A stretch of DNA of 64,000 bases, from NCBI GenBank assembly GCA_021613335.1, contig JAJTWR010000299.1, positions 2,963,501-3,027,500 of the forward strand. The letters are read 5' to 3'. The stretch is from Whitmania pigra. Taxonomy: Eukaryota; Annelida; Clitellata; Hirudinida; Haemopidae. The notes beneath the pieces are model-generated. The model did not search any database and was not told where the DNA came from. It saw nothing but the letters and a program-made list of their open reading frames with translations. Positions 1-19,872 of the stretch are shown here, piece after piece. The position numbers and the translations under genes were made by a program. Each line of letters starts with the position of its first letter. The stretch's first letter is position 1.

Positions 1-7057
<7,057 letters not shown>

Positions 7058-7924
7058 TGGGAGGCGATGAACATCACTCAAACAGCTGGAAAAGAAAGCA
7101 TTTGACGTGTTTCAAGACGTCTTGGAGGGACTTTTCCATCTCGCTCACTCTGGGCTCAATCGTGCGGATGGATAGATAGATGGATGGATTTATGGTAGGA
7201 AGAATGAAGGTCTCTGTTGACTGTGAACATCTAGTTTACAGGAATTTTGTAAAATGTAATTTCATTGTGCTAGCAACCATCAAGTAGTGGAACGCGTTTG
7301 CTCAATTCTTCAAATAATTTCATAATTCTGCGAATTTCTTAAACTCCAGGCTCAAGAAATCTATTTGACTAAGCAATAGGAGTAAGTTTTTGAATCTCCT
7401 CATGAACTGACCATCGCCAGGAACTGTGCTGGCGTTTAGACGTTGCTAGTTTGTTTTTTATCTATAGCAAGCATCACTTCCTAGAGTTTTTGCTTGAAGT
7501 TGTTCGACATATCTCACTCTGCGTTCATCACTTTCATTTTAACAATTTCTTCTGACAAGCTTCAGTTTAGTGTCTCAAATTTTTATCTTGATTTCAAAAC
7601 TTTCTGCACACTATTGGATCAATGTAGGCTTGAAAAGTACTTGAAACGTGTTAAATTCGTAAATTTCACACCATCACAATTTCCAGTTCATAGCAACTTC
7701 GAGATTTTTTGGTTAGATGTGCACTACAGGAGCTGTTTTTAACTTTGTTTGAAGGCACTTTGTAGATTTCGTTTACTTAAGATTTCCAGAAGAAAGACCA
7801 AAACAGCGTCATTTCAGCAGTTGTTTTGTTAATTTTTATGTTTTATTTATTTTATAAACCAACAAACGATCATTAGTGGCAATCGAAGCGTCTCAAGGTC
7901 TCTTTAATTAGGGCTTCACAAAAT
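7058..7924. other. Intergenic, no gene seen
   Basis: AT-rich sequence between the stop of the EF-hand gene and the intronless ORF on the other strand. The 82-codon open frame at 7494-7742 starts at TTG, has no splice context and does not look coding. Confidence 0.6.
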
Positions 7925-8746
7925 TTAGGGGCATGCCTCCTCAACGTTAGTGGAGTTTCGTGTTGTTTTTACTTTGCAGGCCACACGCGAAACGGATCCC
8001 ATTATTTCTTGAATGCTTCTCGTCACATCAATGTTGGATCGAGTTTCGTGCAGAAGGGAAAACGTTTGGACGAATCTTGAAAGACGATCCTCCAAATCTT
8101 TCATCACCGGAACTTCTTGGTGGCAGTAAGAGCGTGACCTAGCAGCCTCCAATTCGGCAAGTTTGAGGTTCTTGCGCATGCTCAGTGAGCCCAAAAATTT
8201 CAGCTGATTAATGTATGCTTTTGTCAGCTTAGCTATTCGTTTGAAGTAATCGCGGTAATGGTGCCAACTTGAGCTTCTATTACTCTTAAATGTCCACCCG
8301 AATTTGTTTCCTGCCGAACCTTTGCTGTATTTGCCGTGTCTATTTGCTCTCCAACCAATTTCATTGCCTCTCTTTAATCTCAAGTTTATAAACTCCTCGT
8401 GGATGCGCTTCTTTGGAGTTCTATTCCTGAGACGTGAGCAGTTAAAATCAATCCGCCATTCGACAATATCCAAGCACTTGCTCAAACTCTGCCAATAAAC
8501 TACAGGCAAGTGGTCGATGACGAAGCACTTGCGATTTGAGATACAATTTGTCTTCAATTCTCTTTCGATGGCTTCTTTCACCCTACAGTGTTTTGGCAAC
8601 TCTTTACTGTCTTTCTGCAAAGGTTTAACTTCGATTTTTGAAATCCTGCCTCGACTCTGGCAGGAGAAGTTGAAAGTGAAAATATTCGCTGAGGTTATCC
8701 AAGGATGTTGAACAAACAGAAAGAAGCAATTTATCAACACCTTCAT
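7925..8746 (-). CDS. Intronless ORF, putative secreted protein of unknown family
   Basis: A 273-codon ORF without introns, unusually long for this AT-rich DNA. The frame is open to an upstream ATG at 8863 (312 codons), but the ATG at 8744-8746 starts a short hydrophobic segment (MKVLINCFFLFVQHPWITSA) that resembles a signal peptide, so it is preferred. The rest is basic and rich in Arg, Lys and Ser. It has several scattered cysteines, two N-glycosylation-type sequons (NRT, NRS), a dibasic/tribasic stretch (TPKKR) and a Leu/Lys-rich, probably helical C-terminal half. I do not recognise a domain. It lies downstream of, and on the same strand as, the ELYS gene, about 640 bp past its stop. It could be a real single-exon gene or an old retrocopy. 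No RT or transposase motif is visible. Confidence 0.45.
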   Translation of the reverse strand: MKVLINCFFLFVQHPWITSANIFTFNFSCQSRGRISKIEVKPLQKDSKELPKHCRVKEAIERELKTNCISNRKCFVIDHLPVVYWQSLSKCLDIVEWRIDFNCSRLRNRTPKKRIHEEFINLRLKRGNEIGWRANRHGKYSKGSAGNKFGWTFKSNRSSSWHHYRDYFKRIAKLTKAYINQLKFLGSLSMRKNLKLAELEAARSRSYCHQEVPVMKDLEDRLSRFVQTFSLLHETRSNIDVTRSIQEIMGSVSRVACKVKTTRNSTNVEEACP

Positions 8747-9389
8747 TTCTGATCGACGCCCTCGTAAACAAGCTTCACGCAATACTTTATGTTGCGGCAA
8801 AATTTTTGAATGAGGTTTTTGTACTGCTAGGAATTCAAAAGGGACACAATTTAGAAAGTTCATAAATGCACAAATTATTAAAGAATGCTCATTTGATTGA
8901 TGAACTAATTTATGAAAAAAAAGTAAAGTTAAAATGCGTACTTAATAATATGCAATCGGGCTAGCCAAATGGGAACCTTAGACAAATAATCACAAGCTGC
9001 ATCGGTATGCACGTTCCAGGCAGTGATTACATTCAAGCATCTCATAAAAGGTTCAAAACTCAAACCTAATCAGATTACTTTAGCCATCTCATTGCCGACA
9101 CAATTTGAAGCACAATCCGTAAAATGCGTCACACTCTGAATTATTTGAAAGATAAATTGAGATTTTAGTGACTTCACGCGAATATTATAAGATTTAATTC
9201 ATAAAGATCAACGCAATGTCGACAAGATATTTTCATCAATTTATATAAATCAAGACCACTATTGAATTTAGTTAAGCATCATCATCTGATCGGTGCGAAC
9301 AGCAGCTAAGACTGCTTCGACATTTAAAACATTTCTTTCTGGTGTTATTTTTGGATCCCATTTGAGACCACAGTCTGGTTTGTCCAAAG

Positions 9390-12264
9390 TTATTTCTTTC
9401 TGGTAGTAGTTCTTTCCTCTGATTTGTTTTCCTCTCCTTCCTTCCTTCTTTGCCTCAGTCTTGTCAGTGGAGGTGAGAAAACATAATTTGACTTTTTTGT
9501 TGAATCACTTTCTTGAACGTCTAAAACATAGAAAATATAAATGTCTGCAATGCCATCAAACTGATCAGAAAACAATGTGATAATTAATTAGAATAGTCAC
9601 AGAATAGAAAAAGGATAATCAGAGCTAATAAACGACAATAATAACATGTGACAGTATTAATAACAAGAACACTGAAAACGTTCAAAGAATTTCTTCTGAT
9701 GCTTTTAAAACTCACCTTTATGAGGACTATCACTGGTTATTGGGTCTGAGAATTGGAGGACAGGTAAGGATGGATCGGTTGGATCGACACTTTCCTGTTT
9801 CTCAACAGGGTCCTTTGACTTGCTGGGTTTCGAAGACGCCTTGAATTGAAATTAGCATTTAGTACTCATGAATGTCATTTAACAAAGCGTTGATGTTTAA
9901 TAAATATAAATATTATTTAGTGGAAAACTTGGTAAAGTTGTTGTTTAATAATATAAATAATATTTATCAGGGTCATTTATTGGTGTTTAATAGATTTAAC
10001 AGAAAATGAATGTGACAATTATCCCCTCTTTTAAGCCTCCAAATTCCAGTTATTTAACTGACCTTGACCACTTCCTGTTCCCTGAGAATCCTCCTCATTC
10101 TGATGGCCTTCTGAGCAGGAGTGAGAGGTCCTTCATTGTCCAGAGTCCTCACCTTCAGTTCCACCTTTTCAATCTCCTCAACACTTTCCTCCTTTGCACT
10201 TGCTGTGATCGTTGCACTTGTTGTACTCGTCGCATTCGCATCATCTTTCCTCCTTCTCGATGGTGACTTCCTCTTCTCCTGAATTTCGGCAACCTCCTCG
10301 TTGACAGAATTCTTCCTGGTTCTCCTCGGTGTTTTGGCAATGACGGGGTTTTCCATCTCCTCGCTTTTCGTGGGGGTTTTGCAGCTGTTTTCGTCCAAAC
10401 GCTTTCTTTTGCCAGGAGTTTTTGGCTCGTCGTCGTCTTCTTCGTTCCGAGATCTTTTGGTTCTCGTGCTCTTCCTTCCACTCGGAGTGTCGCACTTACT
10501 GTTTTGCTGGACTTTAACCGGGGTTTTTCTGCCACCTTCGGCGACCGGAGGGCAGACGACCGATTGAGAATTGTTCTCCTTCGTGTCGCGACTTCTCGTT
10601 TCTCGTCGAGAATTAGCAATGAAGCTATGGGCATTTGCATCTTCGAATTTTATGCGTTTGGTCGGTCGTTCTTGCGGCTCCTGCTGAGGAGGAACTCCAT
10701 TGGCGAGCGAGGTCAGGCGTGACGACCTCCTTGTCGGGGCTTCTGGAGCTTTAAAGCATTACAATTATTTAATTTGATTATTTAAAGCATTACAATTATT
10801 TAATTTGATTATTTAAAGCATTACAATTATTTAATTTGATTATTTAAAGCATTACAATTATTTAATTTGATTATTTAAAGCATTACAATTATTTAATTTG
10901 ATTATTTAAAGCATTACAATTATTTAATTTGATTATTTAAAGCATTACAATTATTTAATTTGATTATTTAAAGCATTACAATTATTTAATTTGATTATTT
11001 AAAGCATTACAATTATTTAATTTGATTATTTAAAGCATTACAATTATTTAATTTGATTATTTAAAGCATTACAATTATTTAATTTGATTATTTAAAGCAT
11101 TACAATTATTTAATTTGATTATTAAAGCATTACAATATTTAATTTGATTATTTAAAGCATTACAATTATTTAATTTGATTATTAAAGCATTACAATTATT
11201 TAATTTGATTATTTAAAGCATTACAATTATTTATTTGATTATTTAAAGCATTACAATTATTTAATTTGATTATTAAAGCATTACAATTATTTATTTGATT
11301 ATTTAAAGCATTACAATTATTTAATTTGATTATTTAAAGCATTACAATTATTTAATTTGATTATTTAAAGCATTACAATTATTTAATTTGATTATTCATA
11401 ACAACATTTGACATCCATCAAGGTACCTAAGGATCTTTTAGATCTTCTCAGAGGAGGTCTCTTTAGTGTTTCATCAGCTACAGCACAATAAATAAAAATT
11501 AAATGAGTGATTAATTAAATAAAACTAACTGATGATAAATGTCCACCTTCAGATGCCTGAAAACTTTCAGCTTCTGAGATTTCATTTGTGCAAACCGAGA
11601 CTTGATCAAAATCTTGAACTACATTCTGGTACTCCCTAAAAATAATAAATCTTTTAAAATATTTCTCTAAATCTCTATTGAAAAACTTGATATCTCAAAT
11701 GCATCTCATGACAAAATCACACCTGCTTGGCACTGTAACTTCAACCGATTCTTGGTCGAATGTTTCTGACATCTCAAATTCGTGACTTTCAGCTAATGCT
11801 TTGTCTTGAATAAAATTTCTTTCAGCTTCATAATCTGCACAAACAACTTCCTCAATGCCTTCTCCTTCTTGTATTTCCTCTGATGCTTTCACTATCAAAA
11901 AATCACATCTTGCAAAACGGAAGACTAACTTGGAAGGAGTTAACGATAACACAGCACAACAAACACAACAAAACAACTTAATCACCTGAGTCAGTTGATT
12001 GTGTTTCTACATTATCATTGCACGATTCTTCCTGCAGAGTTTCTTCTGAGAAACAATTTCAGTAAATTTAAGTAAAGTTAAGTAATAATTTCAACAATTC
12101 AGTCACTTTCAAAGGTTACATGAAAAACAAAATGAAACAATTTAATGTTTAATTCTCACCAGAATTGTCATCTCCAGCTTCATCTGGCTCCTCTTCAATT
12201 GTTGGGTCTGCAACAAAGGAACATTCCATAAGAATTTCAAGCAGTCAAAGCAGAGACCACATAC

Positions 12265-12295
<31 letters not shown>

Positions 12296-14739
12296 TACCA
12301 AATTCATTTTCTTTTGACAGATGACCTGAGGTGCTGCCAATGAAATGCAGAGTATTTTTCTCTGGTTCAGCAAATCTTATTTGCTTGGATGAGACTGCAG
12401 AATCACCTGAAAATTGAAAGAAATAATTTCTACACAAGTCTAAGAAGTGGCACTTTGAAACCAACCGCTGTGTGACGAGATACTTCTTGGCTTTGAAAGA
12501 ATGGAATGGTGGTGAACAATCGCCCCCTTTGGAGAGAGGGGAAGCTTTTTTGGCACCGGAACCTCCAAGAACTTCATGTCTTCAGCCTCAAAATTTCTAT
12601 TAATGAACGACATCGGATAAATTAGGACAATCTCATGCATGGAGAAGCAGTTGATGAATACCTCGGCCGCAGGAAAGTTTCATCGATGACGTCTTCCAAC
12701 TCCGTTTTTGGATTCAAGTTGAGACACATCAACCTGAAGTGAGAACATGATAAGACAATCTGGATCTCATGTGTGTTTGTTCAATTAGAAAAGTTAAGTA
12801 ATAAAAGTTTTATAAATAAAACTAAGTAGGATTCAACTTCAATAAGAGCAAATGACATATTTGACCAACTTTGAAGGTGCTAAATTTGAGTGACTGTCTT
12901 TCTTGGATTTTTTATTTTCTGAACTTTTGGCAGATGCCTCGATGCTTTCTTTCAAATATGCTTCTGTTGGCACAACAATGCAACGTATTAATACTTGCTC
13001 AAATTGCCTTTAAGATGTTTAGAACAGAAAAGTACCTCTCTTTTCCACAGCCATCTGAAGTTGCCGATGTTTGAACCTCTGATAGACTTTAGCTGTCTTA
13101 ATCTTTGAAAAATTAGAAAAAAAAGTATTCCAACGTTGATAAAATGTTTAAATAACACGGCGTAACAATATTGATTGTAAATATATTACATATAAATATT
13201 AATTATTAAAATAAATGAAGTGAACGTTCTAAGAATTGTTATTAAAATAAAACAATTAAGCAAACCTTCAAGTTTGATTCATTGAAGAGTTCAACATTGA
13301 CAGGAGCGAGAGATGTCGACTTGAACGTGTGGAAATACGTCTGACATCGTTCGTCTGCAAGCATGGGAGTCTTGAGGACTTCTTTCAAAAACTCGCCTTT
13401 AAAAACAAAACAAAAGTTTCAGTTCTGTGTTCCTTATTTACTACATGACCAGCCAATAGGAGCACTTGAAAGGAGCTTACCTTTACCATACTTGGCCATG
13501 ACCTTTGCAAAACAATCCGTATAATTCGGTGCATGGTGCTTCAAAGACTGGTAAGCTTCGCCGATTTTACTAAAACATCAAAAACGACAGAGAAGTGAAT
13601 GCAACTTCCTCATAAGCAACCAAGCCACTCTCGTTCCAACGAACTCACCCATTCACGGCAAGTGCCTCGAGGAAAACACAGCATCCTTCCTCGTCTTCTA
13701 TCGGCAACAAAAACTTTCTCGACAGTTGAATGGCAAATTCAATTTCTTTGCCTTCCAAGAAGCCTTTGACAATGTTTGGGTAGAAGTGTGGGTCAACAGA
13801 TCCATCTTTTGGCAGATGATGCAGGATCTTGTAAGATTCCTGATTAATTTAAAACAACATTTTATGAATGATTAATAATTAATAAACAAAAATTAATGAA
13901 CAGTATTTTATGAATGACTAAAACTGACAAAAGAAATGAATTGCGATCAATTAAAAACCTTGAATTGCTGGTGATCGAGACACCACGAGGCCTTCACAAG
14001 TTCTGCAAATGATTGAGGAATCTTCAACTGAGAGGCAAATGTGGATAACATGTTGGACCTCTGCAAAATAAGTTCAGTTCTTAGTTATAATATAAATTAT
14101 TATTTTAACATGATTAATAATATATTGTATAAATAAGATGATTATTTAATTGATTAAATAAGATAAGTATAACATATCAAGTGAGTGCCAATCAAAAGAA
14201 GTGGGCCGAGCGAAACTTACTGTCGTCTCAGAAGCTCCTTGGAGCAGATCCTCGAGGAAATACAAGGAGATGAAATGCTTCGACCTCAAGTTCACATTAG
14301 GAAGGAGATAAATTCCCAGCAATGTCTGTAAATTGTGAAAACAAATGGTTAATCAGTCACCCAAATGCATTGAAATCAGTCGTAATAACCTCAAGATTTG
14401 ATGGCGGGTAATCGGGAGAGTTTGAAAGCTGCTTGAAGTGGTTCCTGATCAACTGTCCTTCCCCAAAAACTATGAAATCTATCACAAGTTTCCTGAAATT
14501 AATCATGATTGAAACTTGCTTCAGAACTTAAGGAAAGGTGTGAAAGAAATTCGTGTCGATGTTTGAAAGATGGAACGAACCTTCCACTGATTTCAAGTCT
14601 TCTGGTTTTGTAATGCTCCACTACTTGACTTGATAAACTCCCACCAATCAGAGCACCTTAAATGGAAAATAAAAATTATTTTAATGATGCATCCAAAGCA
14701 ACAGTAATGATGATGGTGGTGATGTTGATGATAGTGGTA

Positions 14740-14771
<32 letters not shown>

Positions 14772-17700
14772 AACAAACCATGACAGAAGCACATGGGATC
14801 GGCGTTGAGGAACCACGTGGAAGCACACATGAACTTCTCTATGTGCATAGCAAGGGGCAGGCAAGTAAACAATTGAGTCTTGGCTAGATAAAAGTTGGAA
14901 TTAATTAAAAGTTAAGATACAATCAATAAGATGCAATGATTGAGTCATTTAATGCAACACAATTAACTTCATTTTATCAGCTGAAAACATGAATGATAAG
15001 TGATTTGTGAAAGTACTGTAAGTACAAGTACATGTATGAGTGCAAGTACAAGTACACTCACCTTCATCCAAGACAGCATCTGGTGATGCCACCATTTCAG
15101 AGAGAACAACCACCAGTTCATGAACAACCTTCTTGCATTTATTAAAACATTGCAAGCTCTGACTGTCAATTTGAGCAGGTCCATGCTCAAGCAGAAGAAC
15201 AACTGTTGAGGAAATGATGGTACGTGGTAATTATTATAATATAATAATATTATTATTGCTTGTAATAACCATGTTTTAAAATATTATGGATTCCAGTTTA
15301 TTTTCATTTTCAAAAAAAAATTATTTAAGTTTAATTTCTTCAAAGGTGCAACTAACTGAGCTTGTTGAATTTTTTCTTGGAAGAAAGGAGTTTGTGTTTC
15401 GACCATTCGACGACGTGCTCCAAAGTCAGGAAGGATTCCACGCCTGGAAAGTAATGGAATTAGTTTAAGTAAACCCATCGGATTCACGTCTGCCTGTAAT
15501 CGTACCTGAGAATCGAGCGCACGCCAACTGTCGCACGATGGAAACCAAAACGCCAACTGCACCGTGATCCATAATTGTGGAGAGGAGAGAAAAATGTTCA
15601 CTGGTCTGAATTAAATGAGAAATATTTTTAATATTTTAATGGTCTGAATTAAATGAGAAATATTTTTAATATCAAGAAATGTTATTTTATTTTCAATGTT
15701 AATTATGTATGAATTAAATAAGAAATATTTTTAATATCAAGTAATGTTATTTTATTTTCAATGTTTGATGCAAACCTCAGTGATGCTCATAGGGCTTGAA
15801 TCGACATTATAAAGTTCTCTGAGTCTGTAACACATTTCGTAATAAGAGGTCTTATCGAAGAGTACATGTTGACATTGTTCAATTTCACGTGACATCTGAA
15901 AATAACAATATGTTTTCTATTTTGCATTTGATCTTTTCAAAACGTCAGAGATGGCATGTTAAAAATACTTAGTCGCAATTAATAATTTAAATAATTAAAT
16001 AATTCCATGTGAATACCAACCTGTGTGGCAGTGTTCAAAATGTTCTCAAAAACAAGACCAGAAGGGGTGATGGCGGTCAATCCTTAAACAAAATATTTAT
16101 TCAATTAGAAATATTTAAAATATTCAATTAATTAGAAATATTTAAAATATTCAATTAATTAGAAATATTTAAAATATTTATTCAAATAGAAACATTTCAT
16201 TAGTGTGGAATTTAAAATTATCTGCCAACAAATAATAAATGCATCAACCAACCGAAGTCTATCAGTGGAAGAACCCCGGTTATGTTGTGGTTATCAGCTG
16301 AAATTGCAGCATCCACCTTGACATACTGAAAATAATGTTTTCATATTTAAGATCTTCTACAACTTCTCATTTAAAAATAATGTCCGAAATTCCTAATGTC
16401 AACAATCCCTCCCTGAGAATATTTTGTGATCAACGAGGAAGAAAAGCATAAAATTGAGAAATGCTCACCAAAACATCCTTCTGCTTCTCAAGTTCCTCCA
16501 ATTCATGCACTGCCAACATGTCCACCATTGAAATGTAATGGTCTGAGCTAGAAAGACAAATGATACAATTTAAAAAAAATGGTATTATAATCTTATAATA
16601 ATAATAATATTAATAATAATGATGGCATGCAAATATTATAATTTAAACAGATTAGTCATGTGAACCTACTCAGTAGAGGAAGGCATCTGGCAATGGTACC
16701 ACTGGTTAAGATCAAAGCTCAGGAGGTACAACTGAGGGACACCATTCTCCTTCGTTTCCTGCCACACAACCACCATCAAATCCTCCACTTGGCAGTAATC
16801 TGTATGTTATTATGCGATTGATTAACGAAATAATTCAGTCTCGGGTCGATCGAAAACACATCCTACCGTCTTCAGATGCGTCCGTGCAGTCATGGAGCCC
16901 GCTGGAAAGAGAGGCACAGGAAAGGAGTTTGCTTGGAGCCATAAATCGTGCATCGAGACTCGAGCACAATGGATGAGAAAAACGGAGAAAGGCACTCAAA
17001 AATTTCTTTGAATTCAGTAAAAAAAAGATTATTAATGAAAAGCAGTCAGTTGCATAACTTTTGTACGTACATTGTATGTGTAGCCTTCCGCTGAATCATA
17101 CAATCGGTCCTGGAAGATCATTTGAAGGAGAAAGGCCTGTCCTATGGACCTGATGTGGTTTGATTATCCATTCAGATAATTTATATTAGATATTTATGAT
17201 AGATTTATGTTAGATATTTATGATAGATACAACTTAATAGGAGAAAACATGCAAATGCAGAACGTTTCACCCACTTGGGACTCCCTTGACTGGGCATGTA
17301 GAAGACCCACAAGTAGCAAACGTTCTTCGGATCGTTTTCAGGCTCTTGGAATACGAAGTTGCTTATCATGATGCCTTTTCTCGGCTCGCCGACAAAATTG
17401 CTGAAACTGTTTTTTTAAGAAGTTGAAGATGGAGTTTTTGGACTTGTAGGCTAATTATAATTGATTGAACATCATCACTTACAGAAGTTCGAGAGTTTTA
17501 AGATCCCACAGTTCCATGATGCCACTGCTCAACCCAACAGCAAGCAAATTGGTCTTCTTCAAGAATTTCAGAGAACTGATGTAAAGATCTGTTAGAAGAA
17601 AAACTGTGATATAATCCATTTAAAAGGGATGGAAGCATATATCTCTTATAATATTTATAATTATAAATAAAATTAGATTAATGAACAGTTGTGATAATGA

Positions 17701-18958
17701 TTAAAGTAATTATAATTAAATTTATGACCAATAATAATTACAAAAATTATTTGTCTGACCAGATGTCCTTGATTTTTCTCCCTTTGTAGCATCTAAAATG
17801 TTTAAAAGTTGATCTTTCAATTCAATTAAACACACAACGCATTTAAAATGATAGAATATGCAACATATTTAATTGTAATTTCTCAAAAGTCTACAACCTC
17901 CAAGCCAAATGACGGTGTGTTGTTCGTTCTGAAGGAGGCGAGTGACCTTGTCATCCTTGATAATTGATCCTGGACATTTTTCTGACGTCTGAGAAGGCTG
18001 ACTTAACTTCAAATCTGAAAGTGGTTCACGTCGAGCATTATTCATACAATAAAAAGCTTCCCACTTTTAGGTGAAAACAAACCCAACAAATAGATGTGTC
18101 CATTGTATGTTCCCATTGCAACAATCCCATCAAAGTTGTCCATCCTTTGACATAGGTCCGACCGCTTAATCGACCGGCCGCAAACATATTCCAAGGAGGT
18201 GACCTTTACATTTTAATTTGAAAAATTCAACTATTTTTTCCTTTATCAAGCAATTTTAACATAATAAGCAACATCACATCACTTATCAAGATACATGTTC
18301 ATTGCATAAATGTGAGACCAAAAGAGACTTGCCACAAACCACATTCAAGGCACATTTTGTGATATAATTTGTTAACAAATAAATTTACATTTAAAAAAAG
18401 TGGAATTGCATAAAAGAAGCAGTTCCGTATGATTATTTGATCACTTCACAAGCATGCTCAACATGTTAAATATAATTTGTAAAGTTGGATATGTTATAAA
18501 TATTTTATACTGATCAAACCTCATAAGGCACAGTGATGACTTTTGTAACTTGAGAAGTTCTGGCATTGAAGAGGCAAACAAGTGAACCAGGAGTGTAAGG
18601 GTCATCAGTGACAGTGCCAACAACAAGGAATGGTGACTGTGGGCATTCACACACAGCTGTTATGATTGTGTTGTACTTCTTCTTTCCATCCACTCCAAAT
18701 ATACATGATGAAAGACGGCTTCCATTGTTCGTACTGAACACTTCCAATTGATTGCCATTGGTGATCCATCCAAATGAACCACCTTCAAGTCAGAAAAAAC
18801 TTTAGTTCACATCTAATGCAAAGCCTGTATATGTCTCAAAAATCAAACCAATGTAATCAATCAGCACCTGATGAAAAAGATGATATATGCTCTGCATTGA
18901 AACTTGTTTTTGATGCTAAGGCAGTGGTTGTTGCATGAGAAAATGCAATTCTGTCCAT
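9390..18958 (-). CDS. AHCTF1: ELYS / AHCTF1 nucleoporin and chromatin-binding protein, 38 exons
   Basis: ELYS binds chromatin after mitosis and recruits the Nup107-160 complex to start nuclear pore assembly. The start codon is at 18956-18958 and the stop at 9390-9392. Thirty-eight exons totalling 4590 nt give 1529 residues with every junction in phase. Exons run from 18868-18958 and 18520-18782 through 10063-10748, 9716-9839 and 9390-9520. The N-terminal part matches the ELYS beta-propeller, for example FVFQEPENDPKNVCYLW (exon 17271-17400), TNLLAVGLSSGIMELWDL (17483-17588) and FDLNQWYHCQMPSS (16670-16799). The middle matches the alpha-solenoid (SQVVEHYKTRRLEISGRKL, LLGIYLLPNVNLRSKHFISL). The C-terminal part is basic and disordered with NLS-like TPGKRKRL, TPRRTRKN and SPSRRRK. 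The last exon has YVFSPPLTRLRQRRKE, resembling a short conserved motif near the vertebrate C-terminus. At 1529 residues it is shorter than the roughly 2270-residue human protein, mainly in the disordered tail. Confidence 0.93.
10749..11395. repeat. 31-bp minisatellite, about 21 copies
   Basis: Near-identical tandem copies of a 31-bp AT-rich unit containing AAAGCATTACAATTATTT and TTTGATT. A few copies have single-base deletions (near 11124, 11134, 11184, 11233 and 11273). It occupies almost the whole intron between the ELYS exons 11427-11477 and 10063-10748. Its last unit supplies the splice acceptor of the large exon. Confidence 0.97.
14700..14771. repeat. (ATG/GTG)n microsatellite
   Basis: Trinucleotide array of ATG with GTG interruptions inside the ELYS intron between exons 14581-14656 and 14779-14883. 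The His-rich and Ser-rich open frames it creates on the minus strand are artefacts. Confidence 0.85.
15606..15775. repeat. Short tandem duplications in an ELYS intron
   Basis: Two kinds of duplicated segment: gtctgaattaaatgagaaat at about 15602 and 15642, and a longer unit with gaaatatttttaatatcaag followed by taatgttattttattttcaatgtt at about 15656-15702 and 15722-15764. They lie between exons 15776-15895 and 15506-15605. Confidence 0.75.
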
Positions 18959-19872
18959 CCTAAACATAATTTTATTTACTCAATTTCACGAATTTAATAT
19001 ATTTGTTCTTTCTATTATTAGATGAGGACGAGTTTCAACAAATTTTGCGTAATAAAATTAGTCCATTATTGACAAAATTATAATGTAACTTATTAGGAAA
19101 AGTTGTGGTTTACTTATTGATAGATGGTATGAAATATTCTAATCGAACCTTCCGCGTTATGTTTTCAAATGTAAGCAAAAATCCAAATTCAATAAATTAA
19201 ATTATCCCAAAAGTATAAATATCAGTAACGCACGGCAATATCAATTCTTGATGCACGCTTTAGTTCGCGGCGGCCAAATTCAAGACTAAACGCCTTAGGT
19301 AAACATCAATAAAAGCTAATATATCTATTCGAAATTTATTTTAGACTTTTAAATAATTTTATAAATAATATTTAAAAAACATTCTTTAACAAATTTAAAT
19401 CATTAAATTACAAAATATTATCATTTCAAAATGTGACAATTTGCATCTGTAAAGATTAGGGATGCAAGATCAAACCTTCGAATACCTCCATCCTCCACTT
19501 AGCTCACTTTCACAAATATTTATTCCGATCTTAATGTTACTAAAGACCCTTATATTTGGATTCAGCGCGTTCGCAGTTTGCATACGAGCTTGAAGAAAAT
19601 GTATCAGAGTTGCTCGATAACGAAGCAAAAGTTAATTTATTAAATTATTTAAGTACAATCGGAGTACCTTTTAATGAAGCACTCCAGACCTAGAAGACAC
19701 TCAATGAATTTTATGTATCACCCACTTAGATGTTGAAGTCACTTCAACACGAGAACCCCATTTTGTCTTTGAAATTTGATTTTTAATTTGCATTTAAAAA
19801 AAAAACTAAAAAGTCTAAATTGAGTGAAATAAAAAAGAATTAATTATTATGATTATATTATATTATTATATC
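18959..19872. other. Intergenic between ELYS start and NBN stop
   Basis: AT-rich sequence of about 0.9 kb holding the ELYS 5' flank and NBN 3' flank, both on the minus strand. A tttag acceptor lies one base before the ELYS start codon, so at least one non-coding 5' exon of ELYS probably lies here, but I could not place it. Confidence 0.5.

Noticed and set aside
10155..10640. 161-codon Arg/Lys-rich minus-strand ORF
   Set aside because: Shadow frame of the large ELYS exon 10063-10748; the exon phases fix the other frame.
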